Assembly: GCA_951394045.1 (NCBI GenBank)
Contig: OX595990.1
Location: 3,154,549 to 3,218,548, forward strand
Direction of reading: 5' to 3'
Source: Nitzschia sp. DOCU1
Lineage: Eukaryota; Bacillariophyta; Bacillariophyceae; Bacillariales; Bacillariaceae
DNA length: 64,000 nt
The notes under the pieces were generated by a model. The model made no database searches and was not told the origin of the DNA. It saw nothing but the letters and a program-made list of their open reading frames with translations. Below, in pieces: positions 20,428 to 31,468 of the stretch (positions are counted from its first letter, which is position 1; each line of letters starts with the position of its first letter). The position numbers and the translations under genes are program-made.

Positions 20428-21326
20428 GGTTTGTGTTGCTTTTCAAAGCAATGAGCCAAGATGAGTGGAACTGACCCGAGTACAGCCTATGATACTGCAA
20501 CCCGCGAAGAGAAAGGAGTGTTGCAGGGAGGGCGCGAGCGATGACACACGCCGGATACTGCACCCCAAAATGACACAAGACTTCGCGCCTTCGGATTGGC
20601 TGATTTCAGTCAGGCGTGATTCGATTCACGGAATCAACGCGCCCCGACGAGAAGAGCTGTTTTCGGTGTCCTCAACGACGACGCGAGACCACTCGAGACG
20701 CAAAGAAAAGTTTGTGGGTCGAAGTTAACACCCAAACTTCTTCCAGTTACTTTTGAGAACTCAATAAGACGAGACAAGCAAGAATGAAACTTTCAGAGCT
20801 GCTCCTTCCTTCAGAATGGCTGTTGGAAGAGACCGATGACAAGGGATGAGGTGCTTCGTCTTGCTTTTTGGACGAAAGCGAGAGCAAACCAACCCCCCGG
20901 CCCCTGCCGCGCGAATATCGCGCACGAAAGTCGGTACGAACTGTGGGCCGTGCGTAAGAACAGACGGCACAACTGGCCGACGTGCGCCCATTATTCGATT
21001 ATCGGGATCCATGAGAGAGCCTGCACATGAATATGAAATCTTCAGAACTGAAGAACTTTGAAAAATCGCAATGAGGGCACAAGAGTTGGCATGCCTCATT
21101 TTCTCCCGCCGAGACTCCACATCCGAACGGTCTTTGTCGCGCTCCCAGACTTCAAAAAGTTGATCATGCGCGAGGGAGCCAATCGACGATGGTGCGAGAC
21201 CGAGCGACGGAGGTGCCTGCCCCAAGCTAAAGTGTGTCTATGCCTTTGTAGCAATGGAATACGGTAAAAACTAACATCAGAGTATCTAACAACATCAAAC
21301 AGCAGCAAACAGCAGCACAAAACAAA
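20428..21326. promoter_or_regulatory. Divergent promoter region SIN3 / prefoldin 4
   Basis: About 900 bp between two start codons. It contains a perfect 6-bp-arm palindrome GCGCGAATATCGCGC at 20909-20923 and a TTCGCGCC block near 20582-20590, which resembles an E2F-type site. The purpose of either is unproven. The short frames here show no family likeness. Confidence 0.4.
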
Positions 21327-21859
21327 ATGCAAGTAGTTCCAGCTGAAGAAGAAAGTGAGGCCGAAGTCCGAAGAGAGGATCAGGACAACATCAACCGATT
21401 TGCACGTTTGAATGCTCGACTTCATGAATTGCGAGCAGAACGAGATCTGATTCAGGTAAGTAGGACGTTCATCTATGCACTGACTATGGGGGCTGTTGTC
21501 ACTATCGGGTTGAAGGATGGGGCAAAGAAAACTCGTCAGACTTTATCATAATCTCACTTTAACTTGTCGCCCTGTGTTTTGTTCGCCTCTCAAAACAGAA
21601 AACGCTGGAACGTCTCGACGATGCGTCGACGGAATTGATGATGGCGTCGGGAGAAAAGGTCATGCTATATATTGGGGAATCCTTCTTTGATACAACCGAA
21701 GAAGAAGCAACAGAATTTTGCGAGTCGGAAGCGGAGAGACTTCAAGCGCAATTGGATGAACTCGAGACGGAAGAAGAAACAATAGTCTTGGAACAACAAA
21801 AACTCAAGCAGACGTTGTATGGGCGATTCGGAAAGAGTATTCAACTAGAAGATAACTAA
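21327..21859 (+). CDS. PFDN4: Prefoldin subunit 4
   Basis: A beta-type subunit of the hexameric prefoldin chaperone, which hands unfolded actin and tubulin to the CCT chaperonin in the cytosol. Two exons, 21327-21455 and 21599-21859, with a 143-bp GTAAGT...AACAG intron; the product is 129 residues, the normal length. The N-terminal helix has EDQDNINRFARLNARL, the central hairpin IGESFFDTTEEEA, and the C-terminal helix ends LYGRFGKSIQLE, all in register with prefoldin 4 of animals and plants. Start is the first ATG of the frame. The stop lies only 143 bp from the stop of the convergent prolyl-hydroxylase gene. Confidence 0.93.
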
Positions 21860-22002
21860 GTTAGAGAACGGATGATTGAAGATTGTCTACTTTCACGGCA
21901 TCTTAATAGATTGCGGAGATGTTGAACCGAAACTAGTAACTGTATTCGTAGCTGATTGCCACGCAACTTTTGAAAAGTAATTTGCAAGGCAATAACCATG
22001 TT

Positions 22003-23253
22003 CTAGTCGCTAACTACACGGTTTGACGCAAGGCATCCAAGGCGGTTGGGTGTCTTGGCGTCTCTCAGGTGGAACCAAGCGTTGGTTGCATACTTTTGAC
22101 CTGCCCGGACCGAGAGGGCCTGGTGTACGGTTCTGGGATCTATCTGGGTGGGATCCTCATTCAACACATTGGGCCAGAGCAAGGCCCTTCCTACCTTGGG
22201 TGTGACGCGAAGGCCCAATGTAGGGAACTCCGTTTCGCCCCCAGACTCTACCTCGTTCAGATAGAGCAAGACTGTCATTATGCGAGGTCCCTGCGGTTGA
22301 TCGACCTCATACGGTATGAAATCGTGATGGGGTAGATAGTACTGTCCCGGGGAATAGCGTATGAGCTGAAGATATTCCGAATTGGTTTCGGCAATGCCCG
22401 TCAAATTCGACAAGCGATCCATCACCCGCCGAGCAGTCTCATCTTGATAACATTCGTTCTGACACCATGTATTGTAGGACGTCCGATGTTTGCTATTTCT
22501 CCCTTCGTCTGACGGATTTTGTTCCATATCCGTACTCGAAGTGCTTGACTGAAAGCCATGCTCTTCTCCCAGGTCAATCAACCGTTCGGCCTCTTCTTGG
22601 TTCACAACATCCTCAATGACGACTATCCAAGGGCCACCAGTGAGTTCGGGTGACGACATCACCTCCACTTGATACTTGGATCTGTAAACGTCATCCGAGA
22701 CTAGCCGTTGAAAAGTCCGATCCGAATCTCCACTTTTCCAAGCATGAGGAGCATGTGGGTCGACGGTGCAAGCATCCGGAACATGTGCAGACGTTGTGAA
22801 CATGGTTGGATCGGGACAAGATCGACAGACGGGACCACAACTTGATTTCATAAATCTCGGATTTGCTTGGCATTCCCCCATGGCAGCCCACAGAACACAC
22901 AGCTCGTGTTCGTTGCGACAACCAGATGCCATCCCATCAATCTCCCGGAAATACTCCAAAGCAGCATCCGACACTTCTCGGATCAAAGTATCCAGAAGTC
23001 CAAACTCCTCGCCGTTCAAAATCTGAGGAACCCCCATGGAAGATACCGAATTTTCCCATGCCTCACTGTTGCATAACTTATCGCTACCCCCGTCCGTACT
23101 TGTAGTAGCCGCGCAGCTCTCCACATCATGCTGATTTGGAGCATTGTCATTTTCGCCTCTCCCCACGGCGAGTGGAAATGTCAATGAATTTCCCAGTAGC
23201 AAGCAACAGAATATCCCATTCACGTGGACGATTCGTGGAAGTATTCGACACAT
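22003..23253 (-). CDS. Secreted prolyl 4-hydroxylase with ShKT domain
   Basis: Fe(II)/2-oxoglutarate dioxygenase that hydroxylates proline in secretory proteins. A single exon of 416 residues, from ATG. The N-terminus has a signal-peptide-like hydrophobic stretch (residues ~13-30). A ShKT domain lies at 112-146 with its six Cys (112, 119, 128, 139, 143, 146). The catalytic double-stranded beta-helix spans ~208-402: iron ligands H309, D311 and H377, the 2-oxoglutarate-binding K387, plus YLNEVESGGETEFP and TNAWFH. All key residues are present, so it should be active. Plants and algae also fuse ShKT to P4H, but usually at the other end. The peptide substrate is unknown. Divergent from the methyltransferase gene, sharing a ~310-bp promoter. 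Confidence 0.92.
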   Translation of the reverse strand: MCRILPRIVHVNGIFCCLLLGNSLTFPLAVGRGENDNAPNQHDVESCAATTSTDGGSDKLCNSEAWENSVSSMGVPQILNGEEFGLLDTLIREVSDAALEYFREIDGMASGCRNEHELCVLWAAMGECQANPRFMKSSCGPVCRSCPDPTMFTTSAHVPDACTVDPHAPHAWKSGDSDRTFQRLVSDDVYRSKYQVEVMSSPELTGGPWIVVIEDVVNQEEAERLIDLGEEHGFQSSTSSTDMEQNPSDEGRNSKHRTSYNTWCQNECYQDETARRVMDRLSNLTGIAETNSEYLQLIRYSPGQYYLPHHDFIPYEVDQPQGPRIMTVLLYLNEVESGGETEFPTLGLRVTPKVGRALLWPNVLNEDPTQIDPRTVHQALSVRAGQKYATNAWFHLRDAKTPNRLGCLASNRVVSD

Positions 23254-23562
23254 TGCAAGGTCATCAACTACTACCGAATGTCATGGTAGCATGCCAACTC
23301 CATTGCAACAATGACATACTACCGTTTTGATGGGAGCGACCACGAACGGCGGTTTTTGCCGAAAGATATCCAGGTGATGAGTGGTCGCATAGGTCAAAGA
23401 TACGTATCCGATCCATGCGACTGTAACTTACCGCGTTACTCACCACAAAAACACAACGGTGACACCTCATTTTTTCTTGTTGTTGCCGAGGATCTTCGAC
23501 GACCGGGATTCCTCTCTTGACATCCATAAAAAAGTCTACTTCCTGTCGAATTATTGAAACTC
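23254..23562. promoter_or_regulatory. Compact divergent promoter
   Basis: A 309-bp stretch between the start codons of the prolyl hydroxylase (-) and the methyltransferase (+). It must hold both promoters. No TATA box stands out. Confidence 0.45.
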
Positions 23563-24708
23563 ATGGACGATCCCACTATTTCAGAAGGTACCGTCGAGGA
23601 TGAAATCAATGAAAGTGAAGCTTCCGACACCCGAGAGCCTTCTAACACAGCAACTAACACAGAAGACTATCGCGGTCGCTCCGACGACGAATTTCGAGTA
23701 TGGGTCCATGAAGAAATGACCAACCTGGCTCCGCAAGTCCAAGAATTGTACCCGGATTTGTTTGAAAAATGTGCGGCAGCGGTGACTCAGTGGCGAAAAC
23801 GATACCATGGAAACTCGCCAGTATGGAATCGATTGTGGAAACAGGAAAAAATCATCAAGGAAGTGGTCGAGGCGGTGCCTGTCATTGATGTGGTCCAGGA
23901 TTGGATGCGACGTCACGACAATGTGCAAGAAAAGATAACCATTATTGATTTGTGCAGTGGAAAGGGTTATCTGAGTATGCTATTGAGTGAAATTCTTCCA
24001 CCAGATCGTGTCGACAAGTGTCTATTGGTGGACAAGGCATGGTCGTGTTGTCATTTGACTCCCAAAGCCCATCACATTAGCTGGGAGCATATTTATGGTC
24101 ATGTGGATGGTCCTCGTTATTTTGATACGTGGCCTATTCCACTGATAACGTGTCGACAAAATCTCAAGCGTTCTGGTGACATTCGCTACTTGCAAGAACG
24201 ATTTTCCAAATCGTCGGACGACGACGACAAACCGCCGCAAGGTCCCGTCTTAATTTTGGCGATTCATTTGTGTGGAGTACTTTCTATTCAAGCAATCAAG
24301 CTATTTCAGACTATACCTGCTGCTCAAATGCTAGTGTTGAAGCCTTGTTGTTTGCCAGATATTTGGCACATTAAGAACACCCAAGTCTTTCAGGTTGGTA
24401 CTTACAGCTTTCCGGCCAAGGATGTTTGCGCTCGTGGAAATTGGACGAGTAAAAAGAAGAAAGGCAAGGTTGGTCGATGGGATGGCCCTCCACGATGGCA
24501 TTTAGAGAGCAAGTTTCAAAATTGGTGTCAGTATCTGGGCGAGGCAATGGAACATCAGGACGAAATTGCGACGACCAATGATTGCGACGACCAAGTCGCA
24601 GAAGCAGCAGAAACAGCAACAGCTGAACGAGACTTTAAACGTTTCGATGTCCCCCTGCAAACCAAAGGAGGTTTCCAGAATACCTTTTTGTATGCAGAAA
24701 AGGTATGA
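23563..24708 (+). CDS. SAM-dependent methyltransferase, HLCG-motif type
   Basis: A single exon of 381 residues. The frame opens at a TTG (23554), but the first ATG, used here, is at 23563. The SAM-binding motif I is clear at ~127-139 (IIDLCSGKGYLSMLL). It is followed by an acidic-loop-like LLVDKAW, the A-I-H-L-C-G motif at ~232 and L-K-P-C-C-L-P at ~258. The HLCG plus CC pattern is shared with the TRM13 tRNA methyltransferase and METTL25-type proteins, so an RNA substrate is plausible but not shown. The N-terminal 60 residues are acidic and probably disordered; the C-terminus has a basic KSKKKKGK-type patch, then a Glu/Ala-rich tail. Confidence 0.82.
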   Translation: MDDPTISEGTVEDEINESEASDTREPSNTATNTEDYRGRSDDEFRVWVHEEMTNLAPQVQELYPDLFEKCAAAVTQWRKRYHGNSPVWNRLWKQEKIIKEVVEAVPVIDVVQDWMRRHDNVQEKITIIDLCSGKGYLSMLLSEILPPDRVDKCLLVDKAWSCCHLTPKAHHISWEHIYGHVDGPRYFDTWPIPLITCRQNLKRSGDIRYLQERFSKSSDDDDKPPQGPVLILAIHLCGVLSIQAIKLFQTIPAAQMLVLKPCCLPDIWHIKNTQVFQVGTYSFPAKDVCARGNWTSKKKKGKVGRWDGPPRWHLESKFQNWCQYLGEAMEHQDEIATTNDCDDQVAEAAETATAERDFKRFDVPLQTKGGFQNTFLYAEKV

Positions 24709-25359
24709 TTTCTTGTGTGGAAAGTCAAATTGCAGGGGACGGTAGCTTTTTACGAGGTACCAGCGTTCTTGTTACAAGTACCAAATAGTCACGCCGCGTT
24801 ATGCACAAGTGTCCGTTTGGGAATATCTTCATGGGCGCCTCCTCGACCCCCTTTGCTCGAGTAGCAGAACGACAGCCCAAACCGGTAGGAATAAACAGCG
24901 CCGGCACCGTCCTGAGATCAATGCAAAAGCCAGCACAAAGGAGCGAAATACATGCTTCTCATAACAACGATTACTCGACCGATACTAGAAGTAGCTTTTG
25001 GCAGGGAGGTTCCAAGCATGATGATGAGGACTGCCTCTTATAAAAATAGTCGTGCGACGTTTCCACTGTTATTGACTCTCGGGCCCACCTTCGATTGGTA
25101 GTCGTCTCGGTCGACTACGTAGACATACCTACTTATCTTTGACCGAGTCGACTGCAGTTCTAGATACAGGTAGTAAAATAGCGAGAGCATATGTGCGAGT
25201 GTCGTGTACTCCACGCGCGCGTATCCTTTTGTCAAAACTCCTATTTGCCATTTTTCGTTGCACTTTTATCGACAACCCACTACCACTACCAGCTAAGATA
25301 TCATCATCATGACATAAGGATTTGATCGATTCCCGGCCGCTCTCGTCAAATTAGCAACG
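24709..25359. other. Intergenic region upstream of the transporter
   Basis: It lies between two + strand genes. It holds the 3' UTR of the methyltransferase and the promoter of the transporter. An 80-codon frame at 24801-25043 has no recognisable features and is considered chance. Confidence 0.4.
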
Positions 25360-27222
25360 ATGATGCAAGCAGTTCCCTCGTATGAACCCCGCGACCACCA
25401 CGACGGACAGGACGGCGAACCCGCTGCTACTACCATCGAGTCGTCCAACAATAAACTAGGCTTGTGGCAAGGTGTCGCCTTGTTGACAGCCGATTGTTTG
25501 GGTGTGGGTGTATTGGCCTTGCCAAATGATGTTTCCATCTTGGGATATGGCCTGGGTTTGAGCTTTTTGATTCTCAACTTTCCCCTGAATTTTTATGCCG
25601 GGGACTTGTTGAGTTTTATGGCGTTGCACCTGGAACGCGGCATTACGAGTCATCATCATCGTGGTGGAAACGATGATGCAGACTTTGACTTGTCATTGGA
25701 AGAAGAAGAAGATGAAGAAAGTGTGGAACATGATAAGCAAGTCGAAATGACGTCTGTTGTGGACCCGGAACGATCTCCTACCATGTTTCATCGTCACTCC
25801 AAACTTTTAGGTGGTGGCAGTCCCAGCCCCAGCGGCAGCAGCAACAAGTCATGCTCATCCGCACATTCCTATGCGGGACTTCCAAAGGTGCCTGTATTGT
25901 CACAACCAAAGAAAGAGGAAACAATCATTCCTGCAGAAACTTTTCAAGATGAACCCATGCCGCATGACGACGACCACAATGATAATCCATCCTCTGTTCC
26001 GCCCTCGACAAATGACGACGACGAGCATCACGTCTCGTCATCCACACAAGATTTGATTGGAATGTCCAAGTCTATTTTTATCGATTCCCCTCGAATGACT
26101 CATTGGGTGATTTGGATTTATTATTTGAACTTGTTCTTGGTGTTGGGGGATTACATTTTGGTCATGGCCCGTGCCGTATCGGCTATTTTTGAAGATGAGA
26201 TTTGTATACCGACGGCAGGTATCGTGGCATCCTTGCTCATGTTTGCCATTTGTCAATTCCGGACCATGGCATTGTTGGGACGAAATGTATCGTTGGCATC
26301 CTTGTTAGCCATGATGATTGTGTTGATTATATGTCTTGTACATCATCGATCGAATACTACCACTACTTCTGATGTTGATGACGCTACAGAGTCAACGAAT
26401 GACGATGATAGTATCCTTTGGGCAGAGCAATTCTCGGCATTCGCAAGTATTGGATTTGCTGTGGGGTCTCAAAAGTTGTTTTTGAATATTCGTCATGAAC
26501 TTGCGCACAAGGAAGAAGCCTCGAGAGTCTTGGCAGGGTCCTTGACCACCTATGGGGCCGTCTATGTTTTTGTGATTTTGCTGGCTGGAAAACGTAAGTA
26601 TCTTTGGGTACTAGATACAACATTGTCGCACCGGGGCTTTTGCGTGTACTCATTCTATTTTGACTATCCTGTTCAACGATTACTTCTAGATCCTCCTTCC
26701 TTTTTGTTTGATGCCATTCCAGAAGGATGGAGTCGTCAATTGGCAGGACTTTTGCTATGGGCCCATGTCGCTGTCAGTTATGCTATTAATTCTCAAGCTC
26801 TTTGTTCCTCCATGGATCGATTTGCTGTCCAATCGTCACATTCATGGGCCACTACCCATCCTCGTCAACGATGGTTTGTGTTAACCTTGGGAGTCGCCGT
26901 GTCATCCTATCTAGTCTCGAATGCGGTTCCCTTTTTCAAAGATTTGGTCGCCTTGATTGGAGCCTTGACTTCGGTGCCATTGACGTTGACGTTGCCGGCT
27001 TTATTGTATCGACAATTTTACAAATGGAGATTGTGTCTGCCAAAACTGGAATGGGCGACGACTAGGAGACAGCGAAGTCAAGGGTCCGAAGCGCCGTCAT
27101 CATGGGGATCCTATTCCTTGCTTCTCTATTCACTAGCCTTTTTGGCGGTTGGTCTTGTGGGTGCCTTGTCGGCCATTGACGAAGACTGGTTGAGTCATGG
27201 ACGACCTTTTTCGTGTCGATGA
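25360..27222 (+). CDS. Amino-acid/auxin permease-family (AAAP) transporter
   Basis: Membrane transporter for neutral amino acids or similar solutes. The first transmembrane helices carry the family start (GLWQGVALLTADCLGVGVLALPNDV). About 10-11 hydrophobic helices follow. A long hydrophilic loop of ~150 residues rich in Asp, Ser and His separates helices 2 and 3, which is longer than usual. The frame is open throughout as 620 codons, but bases 26594-26689 (96 bp, GTAAGT...TTCTAG) look like an intron without stops. Removing it gives LAGKHPPSFLFDAIPEGW, which fits the family better, and a 588-residue protein. Start is the first ATG. The specific substrate cannot be told. Confidence 0.87.
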   Translation: MMQAVPSYEPRDHHDGQDGEPAATTIESSNNKLGLWQGVALLTADCLGVGVLALPNDVSILGYGLGLSFLILNFPLNFYAGDLLSFMALHLERGITSHHHRGGNDDADFDLSLEEEEDEESVEHDKQVEMTSVVDPERSPTMFHRHSKLLGGGSPSPSGSSNKSCSSAHSYAGLPKVPVLSQPKKEETIIPAETFQDEPMPHDDDHNDNPSSVPPSTNDDDEHHVSSSTQDLIGMSKSIFIDSPRMTHWVIWIYYLNLFLVLGDYILVMARAVSAIFEDEICIPTAGIVASLLMFAICQFRTMALLGRNVSLASLLAMMIVLIICLVHHRSNTTTTSDVDDATESTNDDDSILWAEQFSAFASIGFAVGSQKLFLNIRHELAHKEEASRVLAGSLTTYGAVYVFVILLAGKRKYLWVLDTTLSHRGFCVYSFYFDYPVQRLLLDPPSFLFDAIPEGWSRQLAGLLLWAHVAVSYAINSQALCSSMDRFAVQSSHSWATTHPRQRWFVLTLGVAVSSYLVSNAVPFFKDLVALIGALTSVPLTLTLPALLYRQFYKWRLCLPKLEWATTRRQRSQGSEAPSSWGSYSLLLYSLAFLAVGLVGALSAIDEDWLSHGRPFSCR

Positions 27223-27535
27223 TTGGCAAAAAGGAACCGGACGCTAGACAGCTACTCGACAGCAGCACTGCTGTTCCACTACTAGAGGCGCCATACGGGT
27301 TTCGATGTCGGCACTGCGGCCGGTAGCTGCGCAAAATGCGTCGATGGTAGCCCAGCAGAGTGACTACAACTTCACCTGGGCAACTCGGACAAGACAGGAA
27401 ACCATCGCTTTTGATGACCTGCTTGAATTTCACAGACGACTAGTAGAGGCCGGATGGCGGACCACGAACGACTGCTGGGTATCGGAATAGCTTACTAAAA
27501 GAACTTTAACGGGTCCGTACTGTAATCTCCGTTAC
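27223..27535. other. 3' gap between convergent genes
   Basis: Only 3' UTR space is expected. A 61-codon frame at 27305-27490 has no family likeness and is probably chance. Confidence 0.4.
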
Positions 27536-29998
27536 CTACGACTGAGCTCTTGCTTGAAGCCACGGTTTGCGTTTCATCTGCGTCAAGCGTTGTCTCGCTG
27601 CTTCGTCGCTTTGCAACTTGCGTTTGTGTGCTTCCTGCTTGTTGACAAGTGATCGCAGTTCTTTATGTATAGCTTGTCCCGCGAAATCATCGTTCAGAAT
27701 CATGCCCAGCTTTTTGGCTGTCTTGAGAATCAATATCTGCCCAGCCGATCGTCCACCCCTGGCCTGAGGAGGATGAACGCCACTACCGCCTACCCCTCCC
27801 TTGCCACCAGAGCCCCGTTCATGGGAGTGTTGCCATTTGATTCCCAGTTTCGCCATGTTATTGACCCGGGGAGTGATGACCCGGCCTCGCCCATCGGTGG
27901 TCGCTGGATTGGATTGTTGCTGTTGTTGCAGTTCTGCCTCCAGCGCATCGTTGAGGGTGATAGCGTGTTCCACTAGCTTTCCCTCCAACTCCTCTTGGGA
28001 ACCGTCAGGAATATTCGCCACGCCATTCTTTCGATCTTGAATCCACTGCTGTGCGATCGATCTAGATGCTTCCATGAACCAGGACCGGCAGTCATCTAAG
28101 TCCCACGTTGCCGCCGGTTTCTTCGCCAAGCTGGAAATCGTCTCCTCTCTTTCCTGCTTGACGGCGGACAAGTCTAGCAGCAACCCACCCTTACCAGCCA
28201 AATTAGCATGATGCAATTCGTTTCGTCGGTTCGCCCGGGGATTGGCAAAGGACTCTTGAGGCGCCTCGATCTTTTGCTTCAGGATATGCATACCGTCTTT
28301 GGAAAGTTGATCAAATGCTTCACACAAACACGCTGCAATCACCCCCTTGAATTGTTGGACGAGTTCACGATCGTCACGAAAGCCGGCAAACAGCTCCTTG
28401 GCTCGTTGCACGACGGCTTCGTGCAGATTCAAGGCGTCTCCGCAATGTGTCATCTGAATAAATGCGTCCCGCTTCTGCTTGTCCTTGTAACCAGTACGAG
28501 TACGACGATCGCCCTTGCCAAATTGTGAAATGTTCAATTCCGTGTAGGCATGAGCATTCCGAAGAATAGTTTCTAATCCCTTCTTTTGCGTACCAAATCC
28601 CGCCATGCCAGCTCCAGTGGTCATTGTCATTCCACTCAGTGTCGTCGACATGTTATGGGCATTACTTAACAGTGGGTTTGCCGCATCACCATGGTGGTTT
28701 CGGTCTGCTTCTCCTTCAAATTTACGGTAAGCCGAGCCCTCATGCATCAACGACTCACTCACCACCGTCCCGCAGTTGCTGCAAATCACATCTCCATTCT
28801 TTTTGTCCAATATAAAGAGTGATTGATCATTGTTGCCGCATGATTTGCACTTTTTGAACTTTTCAATGTCATGGACCCCCGCCGACGCAGCAGTGGGGAC
28901 ATCGGCATCCTCCGGATTGATCGCGTGACCCATGCCCTTTCCCAAAATGACGGTATCGTGGACACGCTTGCGAATAGCCCTGAATTCTTGGGGTTGCAAG
29001 TCTGGTGCCAACATTTCCGCAATCCTCACAGGGGTCGTCACTAAAACATCGGCTTCCACACGAGCCTGAATGGCCTGATACAAAGCGCCAGCTAGTCGTT
29101 TGAGGTTCCCAAACGTACAATCTGCGGCTGAAGCAACGGGAGTTTCATTCTTCATCGCAGTGCCCTCCCTTGGCAGACATTGTTTGTTCACTACCAAACC
29201 CTCAGGTACACCTGCCATTCCATTCAATATTCCCGACATAGTCAGCTGTGAAAACTTGCCACCCACGGTCGTTTTGATCTCCAAAGCCGCCTCTTGACTA
29301 GGGTCAATGCCCAGCTCCTCGTCGTCCTGATCTTTTTTCCGGATGGTGTGAACAAAGATATTGAATGGGTCCAAAATATCGTAGAGAACTTTGGACTTTT
29401 TCTTCTTGGTCATGGCGCCCTTGTCTAGCTTTGCTCGCTTGTTGCTATATGTAGGTTCGGCCTCTTCCTCTTCTTCGTCTGGGGCTTCTTCTTCTTCGAC
29501 AGGTCGCTCCTTGACAATCAAGGCGTTCAAAGCTGCAGAAAGGTTCTTCCAAACTTGAGCGGCAACTTCAGCCGTCACCATGGAATCTTTGCGATTCTTG
29601 TCAGATCCTAATTCAATGGCAACAGAAAATAAGAGGTGTCAGACAGGCAACGAGGGAGGCGCAACTGTACGACACTATCGGAAGTGTAACGGATAGTGAA
29701 GAAACGTGCGAGTGAAATCCTCCCCGTGCAGTTCCGATCGTTTGCCTCACATGGGCTGCAGTCCATCGATCACTGGTTTGGACTCTTACGACTCACCATG
29801 AATGGCAGGAACCGTCTTGACCCACTTGTCCAACGCTGGACCATCTAAATCCCACAGAGCTTGATATGGTTGGGCTTTGGTCGGACGGGCGGTAGACGTT
29901 GCGGACGCTGCATTCCCATTGTTGCCTCCTGAAGGTGATGAGGCACTCACGTCGCCATTGCTACTGCTAGCCGCCACGGGAGGAGCACTGGATGACAT
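27536..29998 (-). CDS. TFIIB-type zinc-ribbon protein with long N-terminal extension
   Basis: Two exons: 29998-29797 and 29607-27536, with a 189-bp intron (GTGAGT...ATTAG) inside a Gly codon; the product is 757 residues. A TFIIB/TFB zinc ribbon lies near residues 319-345 (CKSCG...VICSNCGTVVSES), followed by the AYRKFEGE and NPLLSNAHNMST-like linker and a helical, cyclin-like region (VVQRAKELF...AACLCEAFDQL). General TFIIB and Brf1 have the ribbon at the very N-terminus and are 320-600 residues, so this is a diverged paralogue. The extension has an acidic run (EEEEEAEP) and a basic KKKKSK patch. The C-terminus is Gln- and Gly-rich, then basic. A role in RNA polymerase initiation is inferred from the ribbon alone. 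Start is an ATG in a clear Ser/Ala-rich exon. Confidence 0.82.
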
Positions 29999-30565
29999 GT
30001 TGACAACGCCACTCTAATATAGTTGCAGATTGTCAGATTATGGAGATGGAGTAAAGTGGGTATTGTCTCAAATGAAACGTGGCCGTCGCAGTGCCGATCA
30101 TCGCAGAGAGAGAGATGAGAGAGCTCGGATGACGACGGCGCCATCGTCGCCTTTGTGCAATTTAGGGGTGGGAGCGGGCGGGTTTGGGGGATACGACTGA
30201 CACGACTGCTGACTGATCAACAAATCTTGAACTCCACCGACCGTGCACTACACAAATTTGGGCATCCAGACGTAGCTTTTATAGACGAAATAGAAAAAGA
30301 TCATCATTAAAGCATCATAGTACATGTATTACAAGCTATGAATGTCATCGACTCAAACAACAAGCAACAAACCGACCCACAGATATAGTTGGCAAATAGT
30401 TTGGTGTCCGAGAAAAGAGTCTCCTAGCTCCTCCGTATCGAGCACCACCGCCTCCTTCAGACTGTACTGTAGTCACCACGTGGAGAGACAGGTAGGTACG
30501 TGAATATCCCCCTTGAAAAAGCAGTTATGAACACATTGGATGTGCAACCACGGGCAAACCCATCA
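29999..30565. other. Intergenic region between two - strand genes
   Basis: It holds the promoter of the zinc-ribbon gene, with a short GA-rich run near 30103-30123, and the 3' UTR of the next gene. No coding potential was seen. Confidence 0.4.
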
Positions 30566-31468
30566 TCAGATTTCCACAAGCAAGTCGTCGTTGGCATCGG
30601 CGATTCGAGACATGATATCGTTTGCCACCCGTGGAACCAGACGATTCAGTAAACATTTGCGTCCGCGATTCGAAAGAGTGACAAAGTCGAATAGCCTTGT
30701 TGCCACTTCTTCCGTCTGTACAACGAGTCCTCCATTATATACTGTCAAATCATCCGCCTCGAACAGTCGCCAAACCAAGCCAATTTCCACCAGCCCAATC
30801 ACGGCATCCTTGTCGGACAGAGTCCGAAATAACGATCCGTCTGTAACGACCACAATCACAATGCACAGTGTTAACTTTGCAGACTTGGCATCTGCAGAAT
30901 AGACTGCCCTCAAGTCATCTTGTATAGCATCCTTGACAACCTCTTCTAGACCCCCGTTGATTCGAGAACGAGCACGCTCATCAATATCTACCATGACATG
31001 GATATCTGCTTTACTTATTGAACCAGGCAGTCGACACTTGTGCTTGATAGAGGCGTTCCGACCCAAACGCGCTAGCTGACGAACATCATCCAGCCTTAGC
31101 GACAATTTCGTCGTTGTTGTGGAGGAAGGAGAGGACGACGTACTTGGAGATTTCTTGTCATTGTCGTCCTTGTAGTAATGTTCAAAAAACGAAGTCGAGT
31201 CTAGAGTATTTTCATCATCCCCCTCGTTGTCACCCGTAAAAGCCGTGCTGCCCTCTGGGTTGGAAAATATCGTGCTCGAGACGGCGCTGAAAATCGAGGA
31301 GTCCTCATCAGACCCAGCGGTCGGGCCTGACGACCCAGATGTGGACGACGAGCACGATGAGGAGACTGCAAGTGGCTGATCTGTCACAACCGTACTCAAA
31401 GGCGTGGCTTTAAAGCTTTCATAGCCGCTGGACGCCTCTTCATCGTTGTTGCCGAAGAGGAACATCAT
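30566..31468 (-). CDS. Unknown 300-residue protein
   Basis: The frame continues upstream to a TTG at 31645, but the first ATG is at 31468 (a second directly follows at 31465). The N-terminal half is Ser/Thr/Asp-rich and disordered, with SSxSSG runs. The C-terminal half, about residues 125-300, looks folded: alternating charged helices and hydrophobic strands, including AKLTLCIVIVVVTDGS and LVEIGLVWRLFEADDL, and ending with a helix ANDIMSRIADANDDLLVEI. I cannot place the fold. No signal peptide or zinc motif is seen. Confidence 0.7.
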   Translation of the reverse strand: MMFLFGNNDEEASSGYESFKATPLSTVVTDQPLAVSSSCSSSTSGSSGPTAGSDEDSSIFSAVSSTIFSNPEGSTAFTGDNEGDDENTLDSTSFFEHYYKDDNDKKSPSTSSSPSSTTTTKLSLRLDDVRQLARLGRNASIKHKCRLPGSISKADIHVMVDIDERARSRINGGLEEVVKDAIQDDLRAVYSADAKSAKLTLCIVIVVVTDGSLFRTLSDKDAVIGLVEIGLVWRLFEADDLTVYNGGLVVQTEEVATRLFDFVTLSNRGRKCLLNRLVPRVANDIMSRIADANDDLLVEI

